DNA of 64,000 nucleotides from Allonocardiopsis opalescens (GTDB lineage Bacteria > Actinomycetota > Actinomycetes > Streptosporangiales > Streptosporangiaceae). The notes under the pieces were generated by a model. That model ran no database searches. It was not told the DNA's origin and saw nothing but the letters and a program-made list of their open reading frames with translations. This document shows, one piece after another, positions 8,141-15,706 of the stretch. The first letter of the stretch is position 1. Each line of letters opens with the position of its first letter. The DNA is taken from NCBI RefSeq assembly GCF_003002095.1, contig NZ_PVZC01000012.1:1-64000 (forward strand). Reading direction: 5' to 3'. The position numbers and the translations under genes are program-made.

Positions 8141-8467
8141 TCAAGGGCGGATCGGGGTGATTCCCATCGCCAACTCGGCGCAGTACAGGGCGTACTTCTT
8201 GGTGTAGTCAACATGGCCCGCAGCCATCGACTCCAGCCGCATTACATCCCGGACACTCGCCAGCGGTAGCCCGCGCTCGGTGCGCTCGTTGTTGAGCAGT
8301 CGCAGCATGGTCTCCGCTTCGAACCACACCCACCCTGGCTCGGTGCGGCCGTGGCGAGTTTCGAGATCAGGTCGTTCATCGCGGCGCGTCGCGACTTCTG
8401 TAAGGGAGCCCTCGAATCCATTGAGAAGGTCCATGAGACGCTGCTGTTGTATACCGGTGATTGTCAT
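8141..8467 (-). CDS. Hypothetical protein, 108 aa
   Basis: ATG with GGAGA 6 bases upstream. Mostly helical (QQQRLMDLLNGFEGSLTEVA; FEAETMLRLLNNERTERGL). The ending YTKKYALYCAELAMGI is typical of small unknown phage proteins. Function not recognised. Confidence 0.6.
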   Translation of the reverse strand: MTITGIQQQRLMDLLNGFEGSLTEVATRRDERPDLETRHGRTEPGWVWFEAETMLRLLNNERTERGLPLASVRDVMRLESMAAGHVDYTKKYALYCAELAMGITPIRP

Positions 8468-8567
8468 CAACTTCTCCTATTCGGTCCTGGTGCGTGCCTG
8501 TGAGTAGGCGCCGTGCGGGTATGGCACGGACCTTGAAGTTGTGCGGGACCCGGCCCGAGACGCAACC

Positions 8568-8822
8568 TCAGCCCTTTCGGGAAAGCACCTCGAAGCCGAG
8601 CAGAGCGGTCCGCCAAGGGCGAACCTCGTATCGCTCCCGGAGCACCGCCTCCAGCCGTTCCCGCTTGAACTCGGGGACGCGAGGGCCTACGCGCACCACC
8701 ACCACGTCGCCGCCCTGCTCAACGCGGAAGTGGTAGAGGAGGTCGCGGTCGTTCTGGGGGCGCCTGAACCCGTTCTCCCGCAGGTATCGGCTGACGGCGG
8801 CGGCGGTCGGCTTGCGGGACAT
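8568..8822 (-). CDS. Hypothetical protein, 84 aa
   Basis: Start MSRKPTAAAVSRYLRENGFR chosen because AGGAG lies 8 bases upstream; ATG 8840 is a longer option. The N-terminal helix then beta strands (DLLYHFRVEQGGDVVVVRV) suggest a small alpha/beta fold seen in actinophage proteins. Function unknown. Confidence 0.65.
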   Translation of the reverse strand: MSRKPTAAAVSRYLRENGFRRPQNDRDLLYHFRVEQGGDVVVVRVGPRVPEFKRERLEAVLRERYEVRPWRTALLGFEVLSRKG

Positions 8823-8836
8823 GGCGGGTCTCCTGT

Positions 8837-9052
8837 TCATGTGTCCTGGATGAGGCTGTAGCCGCTGCGGCGAGGCTTCCCATCCGTGTGCAGCTGGGAG
8901 AGCGCGACCATGCGGGTGCGCTTCGCTCCGTTGACGTTCTCCACCTCGGCGGACGGCCCACGGGCCGATCCCGGGTACACGGCGAGCACGCGGATCTGGG
9001 GTCCGCCGCCCGGGTGGCTGGACTTGTAGGTCTGGCCGGGCTCAATGGTCAT
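8837..9052 (-). CDS. Small SH3-like beta protein, 71 aa
   Basis: MTIEPGQTYKSSHPGGGPQI followed by alternating strands resembles the short SH3-like barrel proteins (DUF6354 type) frequent in actinomycete phages. ATGA overlap with the upstream gene. Function unknown. Confidence 0.65.
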   Translation of the reverse strand: MTIEPGQTYKSSHPGGGPQIRVLAVYPGSARGPSAEVENVNGAKRTRMVALSQLHTDGKPRRSGYSLIQDT

Positions 9053-9345
9053 CGGTCCTGCCCCTCCCGATCTGCCTTCTCGGCGAGGCGCACCAACATG
9101 GCAGCTTCGCCGCCGCCGCAAGGAACCCAGCCGCCCCGGGGGCCGTAGGCGAGAGGGGTGCCCGCTCCCGGCTCGGGATACAGGATCGAACCGAGGAAGC
9201 CACCGTCGGACGGTTCGTCGCCCCGGTACAGGAAGGTGCGAAGATTGCCGTGCGGGTCCAGTCCGGTGGCGATGATGCACCCGTCTGGGGTGTTGGAGTC
9301 GCGGCCGGACCAGCGGATGTCGATGTCGACGAGTCGGAACATCAT
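9049..9345 (-). CDS. Hypothetical protein, 98 aa
   Basis: Tandem ATG start with GGAGGA directly upstream and an ATGA overlap with the previous stop. Beta-rich N-terminus (FRLVDIDIRWSGRD), Gly-rich middle, helical end. Not recognised. Confidence 0.6.
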   Translation of the reverse strand: MMFRLVDIDIRWSGRDSNTPDGCIIATGLDPHGNLRTFLYRGDEPSDGGFLGSILYPEPGAGTPLAYGPRGGWVPCGGGEAAMLVRLAEKADREGQDR

Positions 9346-9524
9346 TCCTCCACAACCTCCGGCGAGGTCCCGGGCACGTAGGCGTCAGCCCGTCGTCGGA
9401 GTTCGGCTGCGCGCTCCAGCATGAGCCGCTCGTGTTCTGTTCGCGGACCAGCTGCAAGAGGGGGCACCCGATCCTCCAGCTCCGTGGCCGCTGCCAGCAG
9501 AAGTTCCCGTTCCTGGCTGCTCAC
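9342..9524 (-). CDS. Short helical protein, 60 aa
   Basis: GTG start overlapping the preceding stop (GTGA). Nearly all helix with many Glu/Arg (SSQERELLLAAATELEDRV; ERAAELRRRADAY). Likely a small structural or regulatory partner; unknown. Confidence 0.5.
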   Translation of the reverse strand: MSSQERELLLAAATELEDRVPPLAAGPRTEHERLMLERAAELRRRADAYVPGTSPEVVEE

Positions 9525-9607
9525 AAGGTCACCTCCACATAGTCGTCGGCCTCCACCTCGACACTGATATTGGTCGGGACAGTCAGGTAGACGTGGTACG
9601 TCGCCAT
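9521..9607 (-). CDS. Micro-protein, 28 aa
   Basis: MATYHVYLTVPTNISVEVEA then DDYVEVTL: a clean beta-type peptide with AAGGAG 6 bases before ATG and a coupled GTGA overlap with the next gene. Ribosome site, coupling and good codon use favour a real short gene. Confidence 0.5.
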   Translation of the reverse strand: MATYHVYLTVPTNISVEVEADDYVEVTL

Positions 9608-9673
9608 CTCTACTCCTTGATCGGTGCCTGGTGTTCCGCCCCGCCCCGGGGAGCCCCGAGACGAGACGCAGCA

Positions 9674-10126
9674 TCAGGCCACGTCGAACAACGGCAACTG
9701 GGCATGGTGCACCTCGTGGACCTTCCCTGGAGTCGCCTCTCCTGGCACTGACCAGTCGATGACCGAAGGCGGGGCGAGCGGCCACGGCGCGGGCGCCTCG
9801 GCGGCGCACCACGCCTCATACACCGCCGCGTACTCCGACGACGCCAGCTGGGCGCGCAGCGCGGTATCCATGCGGGCGATCAGCGTGGCGTTGTCGGTGG
9901 CGAACCCCCATACATGGGAGAGCCCGCAGAAATTGCCGTGGTACCGGACCTGCTGGTCTGCGACGAACCGCAGGGTCCCGTAGTGCACGAACCGCGGCTC
10001 GATGGTCAGATCCGTAGGGGCGACCTGCTCCATCCACGACGGCGCGGAGGACGGTAGGCGCCGGTCTAAGAGAACGAGCAGGTCGTCAAGATCGCCCCAC
10101 CCGATCCAGTGGATCGTGGTTCCCAC
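9674..10126 (-). CDS. Hypothetical protein, 150 aa
   Basis: GTG start just after the previous stop. Trp/His-rich alpha/beta protein (VGTTIHWIGWGDLDDLLVLL; LSHVWGFATDNATLIARM). No motif recognised. Confidence 0.55.
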   Translation of the reverse strand: MGTTIHWIGWGDLDDLLVLLDRRLPSSAPSWMEQVAPTDLTIEPRFVHYGTLRFVADQQVRYHGNFCGLSHVWGFATDNATLIARMDTALRAQLASSEYAAVYEAWCAAEAPAPWPLAPPSVIDWSVPGEATPGKVHEVHHAQLPLFDVA

Positions 10127-10130
10127 GGTT

Positions 10131-10304
10131 TCACGCCTCCCGCAACTCGGCGACCGCCACCACGTCCCGGAAGCCGTTGTAGGCGTGGATCTCGGCGTAC
10201 TGACCGTCATCCAGCACCTCGATCACTCGCGCGTCGAAGTAGATGCCCTGGCGGTTGTTGTGCGGCGTCCAGATGACCTGCTGGCCGGGCTTGATGTCGA
10301 TCAT
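10131..10304 (-). CDS. Small SH3/KOW-like protein, 57 aa
   Basis: MIDIKPGQQVIWTPHNNRQG, then YFDARVIEVLDDGQYAEIH: short beta-barrel-like protein resembling other SH3-type small phage proteins in this region. AAGGAG precedes the ATG. Confidence 0.6.
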   Translation of the reverse strand: MIDIKPGQQVIWTPHNNRQGIYFDARVIEVLDDGQYAEIHAYNGFRDVVAVAELREA

Positions 10305-10371
10305 GTTCGTCTCCTTGCGTCGGTATGGTGTTCCGTTCCGGTCCGGTCTCGCACCGGGCCGGAACGCAGCA

Positions 10372-10473
10372 TCAGGCCGACCCGCGGACGGTGCGCTCAG
10401 TGCGGAGAAGCGCCTGCGCCACCTTGTTGTTGCCGATCTCGTGCGCTGCCATGTCTTCGGTGACCTTGATCAT
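10372..10473 (-). CDS. Micro-protein, 33 aa
   Basis: MIKVTEDMAAHEIGNNKVAQ followed by a basic end. CAGGAG lies upstream of the ATG and hairpin repeats flank both sides. No family recognised. Confidence 0.4.
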   Translation of the reverse strand: MIKVTEDMAAHEIGNNKVAQALLRTERTVRGSA

Positions 10474-10556
10474 CAGCGGTTCTCCTGTTCGGGATGCGGG
10501 GTTCTGGTGTTCCGTCCTGGGCCGGTACGAGACCGGCACAGGCGCAACATCAGGAC

Positions 10557-10808
10557 CTAGGGCTGCTCACCGCGCGCAATCCGCGCACCGGCCAGCATCG
10601 TCTCCCGGATCGCGAAGTTCTCCACCCGGCTCCGCTTCACATGAGCCTCGATCTCCTGGGCCACCTGCTCACGAACGCGCTGCTCGAAGTCGCCCAGCAC
10701 CTCCATGACCCTGTCGGCGTCCCGCAACGCACCCTCGGGCAGATCGCCCGACCGGTCACGCGTCGGGGGCAGCGCCTCAGCGATCCGCTTCCGCAAGTCC
10801 TTGTCCAT
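10557..10808 (-). CDS. Hypothetical protein, 83 aa
   Basis: MDKDLRKRIAEALPPTRDRS resembles the N-terminal module of the 1143 gene (DLRDRIAAAL), a recurring phage small-protein start. The rest is a charged helix. Function unknown. Confidence 0.6.
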   Translation of the reverse strand: MDKDLRKRIAEALPPTRDRSGDLPEGALRDADRVMEVLGDFEQRVREQVAQEIEAHVKRSRVENFAIRETMLAGARIARGEQP

Positions 10809-10889
10809 ATCTCGGTGTCTCCTCTGGCTAGGCCGCGAGCGGCTGGCTGATCATGCTGGTGGGTTCCTGTCCTAGATAGGGTGGGGACA

Positions 10890-10922
10890 GGAACCCCGCC
10901 GAATAGCCCTCGGCGGGGTTCC
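10890..10922 (-). terminator. Strong intergenic hairpin
   Basis: GGAACCCCGCCG / CGGCGGGGTTCC, a perfect 12-base stem with a 9-base loop, directly after the stop of the leftward gene at 10932. Confidence 0.65.
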
Positions 10923-10931
10923 GCTGTGGGC

Positions 10932-11138
10932 TCAGTCAAGCGGAAGGCGCATGTCCCAAGCGCGACCCGGAAGCCTGCGGAGCCAGACGGACAGCTGCTG
11001 CGCGGCCGCGTCGGAATCAACGTCGCGCAACACTTTTTCCTCCTCGATCGTTTCGGCCCAGAATTCGATCAGGTCGCCTGCCTTGGCAAGCAGCGCTTGC
11101 GCCAAGGCGGCCTTCTGTTCGCGGGTGAGGTTCTGCAT
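10932..11138 (-). CDS. Hypothetical helical protein, 68 aa
   Basis: MQNLTREQKAALAQALLAKA then a second helix; acidic and Leu/Ala-rich. Clear ATG and a downstream terminator. Not recognised. Confidence 0.55.
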   Translation of the reverse strand: MQNLTREQKAALAQALLAKAGDLIEFWAETIEEEKVLRDVDSDAAAQQLSVWLRRLPGRAWDMRLPLD

Positions 11139-11208
11139 TTCGTGGCTCCTGGTCCGTGCTGGTGGGGTTCCGTTGTGTGTCAGATGTAGGTGATGCTGTC
11201 GGCCAGGT

Positions 11209-11628
11209 TCATGCGGCGATGGTTTGAGCGGTGACGCTCGGAACGGCGATCGGGGGGCGGACCAGAGTCAGGACTGGACGCGCCCCAGCGGAGGCGACGA
11301 TCCGCACCGCCGCGATGTGCCAACAACGAACACCGCGCAGACCCGCCGGGCACGAGCAGTGCTCCACAGTCGCGAGGTGGACGTGCGCCCCGTCCGAGGA
11401 CACGACCTGGTGGACACGGCCCCGCAGAAGCAGCACCGCGCCATCTGCGACCGCCTCACGAGCACTGTCGACCTGGCTGGACTTGAAGCCGTCCAGATCG
11501 GCCACCACAGCGGCCCGGCGGATCAGCGAAGCGCACCCCTTGCCGTAGCCCCGGGCGATGCTGGCGGCGCTGGTCAGCGGCCGGCCACAGCGAAGGCACC
11601 GGGGGGTGCTTGCCGGGGTGGTTGTCAT
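11209..11628 (-). CDS. SWIM zinc-finger protein, 139 aa
   Basis: The N-terminal zinc motif CLRCGRPLTSAASIARGYGK matches small DUF6011-like fingers. The C-terminal CSCPAG-x5-CWHIAAV is a SWIM finger (CxCxnCxH), a metal-binding module that contacts DNA or protein. Probably a regulatory or nucleic-acid-binding phage protein. It is transcribed away from the palindrome-rich promoter at 11670. A 10-codon coupled frame (11180-11212, ATGA overlap) follows and may be spurious. Confidence 0.75.
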   Translation of the reverse strand: MTTTPASTPRCLRCGRPLTSAASIARGYGKGCASLIRRAAVVADLDGFKSSQVDSAREAVADGAVLLLRGRVHQVVSSDGAHVHLATVEHCSCPAGLRGVRCWHIAAVRIVASAGARPVLTLVRPPIAVPSVTAQTIAA

Positions 11629-11669
11629 CGGGGGTCCTCTCGCGGGTTCGGTTCACCAGCCGGTACAAC

Positions 11670-11746
11670 TTGCTGGTGCATATGCACCACTGTAGCATGG
11701 TGCATATGCACCGCAACCCTGCGAGCCAAGAAAATGCATATGCACC
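11670..11746 (+). promoter_or_regulatory. Promoter overlapped by three palindromic operators
   Basis: TTGCTG (11670), a 17-base spacer and TAGCAT (11693) form a sigma-70-type promoter. The 14-base palindrome GGTGCATATGCACC occurs exactly at 11675-11688 (inside the spacer) and 11699-11712 (just after the -10), with a 12/14 copy at 11733-11746. It fits a self-repressed promoter for the small gene at 11754 and possibly for the divergent 11628 gene. Confidence 0.65.
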
Positions 11747-11753
11747 GCGTACC

Positions 11754-11957
11754 ATGAAGCGTGTGCCCAACAAGCCCAAGACACCCAACCGAGTGATCCG
11801 TGTGGACGACGACCTGTGGGAGGACTACGGCCGCGCCTGCGACGACGACGGCGTCATCCGGTCAGACGACCTCCGCGCACACATGCGCCGGAAGGTCCGA
11901 GCATGGAAGCGTAAGAACGAGCAGCGGACAGGGCAGGAGTCCAGCGATGGGGCGTGA
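11754..11957 (+). CDS. Putative ribbon-helix-helix repressor, 67 aa
   Basis: A basic N-terminus, then PNRVIRVDDDLWEDYGRACD and RSDDLRAHMRRKVRAWKRK: one short strand followed by two helices, as in RHH/CopG-type DNA-binding proteins. It lies directly behind the triple palindrome, so autorepression is the simplest reading. No clear ribosome site. The RHH call is by pattern. Confidence 0.6.
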   Translation: MKRVPNKPKTPNRVIRVDDDLWEDYGRACDDDGVIRSDDLRAHMRRKVRAWKRKNEQRTGQESSDGA

Positions 11958-12852
11958 AGTGCGGCGCGTGCCGCTCGACTTCGACTGGCCGCTCGGCAAG
12001 GTATGGGAAGGCTTCCTTCTGCCCGAGCGTCTGCGCGAGGAGCCCTGCCCTGACTGCGAGTCCGGGTACTCTCCGCACGCCGAGCACCTGTTCAACCTCT
12101 GGTGGGGCCACCTCCCGTTCACCCCGGAGAGCAACGGGTCCACATCCCTGCGATCCGACACCCCAGCAGTACGAGCGGTCGCCGAACGCAACGTCGCCCA
12201 CGCACCGGCCTACTACGGCGCTGGCGAGGACGCCATCGCCCGTGAGGCCCAACGGCTGGCGAACCTATGGAATGGCATGTGGTGCTACCACCTGAACCAG
12301 GACGACGTCGACGCGCTGGTCGCCGCCGACCGACTGTGGGACCTCACCCGAACCTGCCGCCCAGGTGAGGGCTGGAAGAAGACCGACCCTCCGGTGGTAC
12401 CGACCGCCGAGCAGGTCAACGAATGGTCCCTGCGCGGCTTCGGTCACGACGCCATCAACTCGGGTGTCGTGATCAGCGCCCGTTGCGAGCGTGAGGGCGT
12501 CGACGCCACCTGCGCCACATGTAAGGGGCACGCGACGATCCAGTCCTACCCCGGGCAGCGCGCCGACGCTGAGGCGTGGGAACCTACCGAGCCGCCAAAG
12601 GGGGCAGGCTGGCAGCTCTGGGAGACCGTGTCCGAAGGGTCCCCGGTCAGCCCCGTCGCCGCTTCGGCTGATGCGCTCGCCGAGTGGATGTCGAATCCGG
12701 AGCGCGGCCGGGACTGGGTGCCTGCCGAAACCGCCCGCCAGTTCGTAGAACGAGGCTGGGCGCCGTCCGGGGTGTTCTCGGCGCAGACCGGGCTCGTCTC
12801 CGGCGTCGAATACGTCGGATGGGCCGAGAGCGAGCGACGTGACCGATCCTGA
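11947..12852 (+). CDS. Hypothetical phage protein, 301 aa
   Basis: ATG overlaps the previous stop by 11 bases. Two Cys pairs (CPDCESGY near residue 38; CATCKGHATI near 200) suggest zinc binding. The Trp-rich central segment (NLWNGMWCYHLNQDDVDALV) recurs in actinophage proteins of unknown role. Cytoplasmic, no signal peptide. Confidence 0.7.
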   Translation: MGREVRRVPLDFDWPLGKVWEGFLLPERLREEPCPDCESGYSPHAEHLFNLWWGHLPFTPESNGSTSLRSDTPAVRAVAERNVAHAPAYYGAGEDAIAREAQRLANLWNGMWCYHLNQDDVDALVAADRLWDLTRTCRPGEGWKKTDPPVVPTAEQVNEWSLRGFGHDAINSGVVISARCEREGVDATCATCKGHATIQSYPGQRADAEAWEPTEPPKGAGWQLWETVSEGSPVSPVAASADALAEWMSNPERGRDWVPAETARQFVERGWAPSGVFSAQTGLVSGVEYVGWAESERRDRS

Positions 12853-12913
12853 TCAACACGTACCAGGGTCCTGTTGGCCAGGGCGTGTCCATTCAACCAA
12901 GGAGAGAAGCAGC

Positions 12914-13117
12914 ATGTCTGACAACGAACAGATCAAGACGACGGCTCAGCAGCGTGCCTATGAAGAATCGCTCACCTGCCCTGAGTGTTCGACGTCGAGC
13001 CCTCGCGTCGAATGGGTGTCTGTCGATGCGTTCAGGGTCGGCCGCTCCTACGTCCCCGGGTTCGCTAACTGCACCAACCCTGATTGTGGGTACCGGTGGC
13101 CCGGCCGGAAGAGTTGA
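12914..13117 (+). CDS. Small zinc-ribbon protein, 67 aa
   Basis: Two Cys pairs (CPECSTS and CTNPDCGYRW) spaced about 30 residues form a classical zinc ribbon. AAGGAGAG lies 7 bases before the ATG. Followed by a strong terminator, so it closes the unit started at 11670. Confidence 0.7.
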   Translation: MSDNEQIKTTAQQRAYEESLTCPECSTSSPRVEWVSVDAFRVGRSYVPGFANCTNPDCGYRWPGRKS

Positions 13118-13147
13118 TCACTGCCGAGTCGTAACAGAATGAATATG

Positions 13148-13182
13148 CCCCACCTCGCATAGTGCGAGGTGGGGATTTTTTT
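13148..13182 (+). terminator. Rho-independent terminator
   Basis: CCCCACCTCGCA / TGCGAGGTGGGG perfect 12-base stem, 3-base loop and a run of seven T. The clearest intrinsic terminator in the window. Confidence 0.9.
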
Positions 13183-13285
13183 GAATCCACTGTCCGTAAC
13201 TCCCGGTTTCCGCGATTCCGCGACATACCCTGCGATCGAACACACGTTCACACCCGCCCCACCAGGGCGAACGCAGGGGGAACCC

Positions 13286-13471
13286 GTGACCCAACCACCA
13301 GAACAGCGGCCCGACCTCCTGGCCGGCGCCGACGAACTCCCAGACGAACCCAACCCGGACGACGTCGACGAGTTCGACCCCGACCCCATCGACGCAGAGC
13401 GGTGGCGCGAGGTCACCGAGGGCGAACTCGACCCCGACGACGACTACGTCGAGGGGGTGGACCGGCGATGA
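13286..13471 (+). CDS. Acidic hypothetical protein, 61 aa
   Basis: GTG start after AGGGGG. About one third Asp/Glu (DELPDEPNPDDVDEFDPDP). Coupled by ATGA to the endolysin gene, so it may assist lysis or be a DNA-mimic-like acidic protein; no family recognised. Confidence 0.55.
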   Translation: MTQPPEQRPDLLAGADELPDEPNPDDVDEFDPDPIDAERWREVTEGELDPDDDYVEGVDRR

Positions 13472-14538
13472 GGCTCGAACGCCGCTCTTCCTTCGGTTGG
13501 GGGCCGTCCGGCGGCGGCTACGCCAACCCCCGCAACGGACTCGTAGTCCACTACGACGGCTCGAACCAGGGGCTCGCGGGGCGCAGCCACAGCGCGTGCC
13601 GCGCGTACTGGATCAACACTCGGAAGTTTCACGTCAACACCCGCGACTGGTCTGACATCGGGTATTCGTGGGGAGTCTGCCCGCACAACTACGTGCTCGA
13701 AGGGCGGGGGCTGAACCGGGCGCAGGCCGCACAGCCCGGCGGCAACACCACCTGGTACAGCGTCACGTTCATGTGCGGCCCCAACGAGCGCCCCACCGAT
13801 GGCCAGATCACCGCGTTCCGGCAGCTGCGTGCCTACCTGATGGGCCGCGGCGTGGCTGGAGCGGTCTCCTACCACGGCCGGTTCATCCCCACCTCGTGCC
13901 CCGGAGCGATCCTCCGCGGCATGGTGACCAGCGGCGACCTCATCAACGGGTCGGCCGGCGGCTCCACTCCCGCGCGCCCGCGTCCCCTCGGCCGGCAGCA
14001 CGCCTCCGGCACCCTCGTCGGCGGCCCCGCGAACGCCGCGGTCGTGCCCTACGGCAGCCCGGTCCTGAAGCGTGGCGCGGTGGCGGCGAACGTCGCCGCC
14101 GCCCAGGACGCCATCGTCCGCGCCTACGGCGCCGAGTCCGCTGACTGCCGCATCGAGGTCGACGGACACTTCGGCACAGCCACCGAACGGGCCGTCACCT
14201 ACGCCAACCGCAAGCTCAAGACCAAGCATGGCGGGGTGTGGAACCGCGGCACCCACCAGGGGCTCCGGGCAGTCCTCGGTGGACCGATGGTCGCGTGGCA
14301 CGTCGACGAGGACGTTCCGGTGCCCAGTCTCGTCAAGGGCGATACCGGCGAGCGGGTGCGGAACCTCCAGCGGCTGCTGATGCGCGCCGGGTACGACCTG
14401 CCTCGCTACGGCGCCGACGGCGACTTCGGGGAGGAGACCCGCGCGGCGGTCCTCGCCCTGAACCGGGCCTCCGGCACGACCCATGGCGGTGTGTACGGGC
14501 TCGGCACCGCCTACGCGTTGCTGCTCGCCCTGAGGTAG
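13468..14538 (+). CDS. Endolysin: N-acetylmuramoyl-L-alanine amidase with two PG-binding domains
   Basis: Cleaves the amide bond between muramic acid and the stem peptide to release phage. Residues 1-160 form an Amidase_2/PGRP domain: H28 (GLVVHYDGSN), the WSDIGYSWGV core and H136...C144 (YHGRFIPTSCPG) are the expected zinc ligands. Two repeated peptidoglycan-binding modules follow (about 193-280 and 285-356), each with a DGHFG or DGDFG turn and a ...THGGVWNRGT or THGGVYGLGT end. No signal peptide, so export would depend on the holin. Confidence 0.92.
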   Translation: MRLERRSSFGWGPSGGGYANPRNGLVVHYDGSNQGLAGRSHSACRAYWINTRKFHVNTRDWSDIGYSWGVCPHNYVLEGRGLNRAQAAQPGGNTTWYSVTFMCGPNERPTDGQITAFRQLRAYLMGRGVAGAVSYHGRFIPTSCPGAILRGMVTSGDLINGSAGGSTPARPRPLGRQHASGTLVGGPANAAVVPYGSPVLKRGAVAANVAAAQDAIVRAYGAESADCRIEVDGHFGTATERAVTYANRKLKTKHGGVWNRGTHQGLRAVLGGPMVAWHVDEDVPVPSLVKGDTGERVRNLQRLLMRAGYDLPRYGADGDFGEETRAAVLALNRASGTTHGGVYGLGTAYALLLALR

Positions 14539-14544
14539 GCCGCG

Positions 14545-14610
14545 ATGGAACCCGAACCAACCTGCCCTCACTGTTCCCGGCCGACCCGTTTATGCAGGTG
14601 CTGGTCATGA
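14545..14610 (+). CDS. Possible zinc-knuckle micro-protein, 21 aa
   Basis: MEPEPTCPHCSRPTRLCRCW: CPHC plus CRC in 21 residues between endolysin and holin. Six bases after the endolysin stop; the ribosome site is weak. Small Cys peptides of this type are often missed. Confidence 0.3.
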   Translation: MEPEPTCPHCSRPTRLCRCWS

Positions 14611-14663
14611 TCCGGGCCCGTGGTCGTCACCACTCTGATCATCTCTACGACGAGGAGAACCCC

Positions 14664-15065
14664 ATGAACGTCAAGCCGATCTTCGGTCGCTACCCCGTGT
14701 TCTGGGTCGAGTTCGTCGGCGCGCTGCTCGCCGTCGTCACCGTCTACGGCCTCGACATCTCCGGCAACCAGAATGAGGCGATCCTCGCCGCTGTGTCCGC
14801 GATCCTCACCGCTGTCGCGTCGGTCGGTGTGGCCCGGGACCGGTTCCTTGTGCTGCTTTCGGCGGCGTTCAAGGCGCTGTTCGCGGTGGCGATCGCGTTC
14901 GGTGTGGATCTGTCGGCGGAGCAGGTCGCGAACACGCTGGTGTTCCTGAACGCGGTGTTGGCGCTGTTCTTGCCGCCGCAGGTGACGGCGAAGTACGGCC
15001 CTGACGGTGAGCGTCGGCCGACCGCGCATCTGACCACGTCCACGCCGTCGTCGACGCACGGCTGA
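14664..15065 (+). CDS. Putative holin, 133 aa
   Basis: GAGGAG 5 bases before ATG. Hydrophobic segments at about 14-33 (VEFVGALLAVVTVYGLDI), 38-57 (AILAAVSAILTAVASVGV), 63-82 (LLSAAFKALFAVAIAFGV) and 88-106 (NTLVFLNAVLALFLPP). The charged C-terminal tail and the place directly after the endolysin fit a phage holin that permeabilises the membrane. Confidence 0.7.
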   Translation: MNVKPIFGRYPVFWVEFVGALLAVVTVYGLDISGNQNEAILAAVSAILTAVASVGVARDRFLVLLSAAFKALFAVAIAFGVDLSAEQVANTLVFLNAVLALFLPPQVTAKYGPDGERRPTAHLTTSTPSSTHG

Positions 15066-15071
15066 CCCCTT

Positions 15072-15098
15072 GGGTGGTGTGCCCGCACCACACCACCC
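15072..15098 (+). terminator. Hairpin after the lysis genes
   Basis: GGGTGGTGTG pairs with CACACCACCC across a 7-base loop, 7 bases after the holin stop. No U tract. Confidence 0.5.
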
Positions 15099-15136
15099 AC
15101 CCCCGGAACCGCACCGCCGCACAGGAGGCATGAGAC

Positions 15137-15706
15137 ATGTGCAAGTCGCCCACCGATTCCGAGCGGGAGCAGGCGCGTCACATCCGCGCGCTGCTCGAAG
15201 CAAGCACGCCCGTCGAACTCGCGGCGCGCCTCATCCAGGCCGAGGCGCGGTTGGACCGCATGAAGCGGGCACAACGCGATGAGGGAGAGCAGCAGAAGAG
15301 CACAGCGACCGAGTACCTGAAGTCCCGAATCCGGGACCTGGAGGCCAAGCTCAAGCACGCCGAAGACCTCTCCCACCAGCGACGCGGCGTGGACCATCAG
15401 AGCGCTCGCCACCTGCTCAGTGCTCAGGCCGCCACCGAAGGTGATCGCCCCAAGGCGCAGGCGCCTGCTCCGCAGAGCACGACCGTGCGCCAGCAGCGCT
15501 GGACCATCCCCGACTTCGCCGCACGCGGCACCACCCTGTGGACCCTGGCCACGGTGACGGCCGAAGCCCGCCGGGTGTACCAGGAATCCCAGGCCCAGGT
15601 GGGGGCCGCCCCGGCAGACGACGCGATCACGCTCACCCTCGACGGCTCGGACCTCGTGGTGAGCTTCGAGTCCCACAGCCATGCCCCGGCGGTGGCCCAT
15701 GGCTGA
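15137..15706 (+). CDS. Coiled-coil hypothetical protein, 189 aa
   Basis: AGGAGGCATGAGAC precedes the ATG. Residues 10-85 are a long charged helix (EARLDRMKRAQRDEGEQQKS; RIRDLEAKLKHAEDL), then a Pro/Gln linker and a small alpha/beta C-terminal part. First gene of a tightly overlapping run to 21 kb. Unknown. Confidence 0.65.
   Translation: MCKSPTDSEREQARHIRALLEASTPVELAARLIQAEARLDRMKRAQRDEGEQQKSTATEYLKSRIRDLEAKLKHAEDLSHQRRGVDHQSARHLLSAQAATEGDRPKAQAPAPQSTTVRQQRWTIPDFAARGTTLWTLATVTAEARRVYQESQAQVGAAPADDAITLTLDGSDLVVSFESHSHAPAVAHG

Larger units (their letters stand above)
8073..10554 (-). repeat. Five-copy intergenic hairpin repeat after stop codons
   Basis: Similar non-coding elements lie at 8073-8124, 8541-8571, 9630-9678, 10327-10376 and 10506-10554. 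Read leftward, each begins at or near a stop codon with TGATGCTGCGT or TGAGGTTGCGT. It then folds into a GGCCGG/CCGG-type stem, and most end in GGAACACC before the next gene's ribosome site. They separate the small leftward genes and likely act as terminators, attenuators or processing sites. Confidence 0.6.

Noticed and set aside
11180-11212. Ten-codon frame coupled to the SWIM gene
   Set aside because: Too short to judge; the ATGA overlap alone is not enough in this sequence, so it is only mentioned under the SWIM gene.
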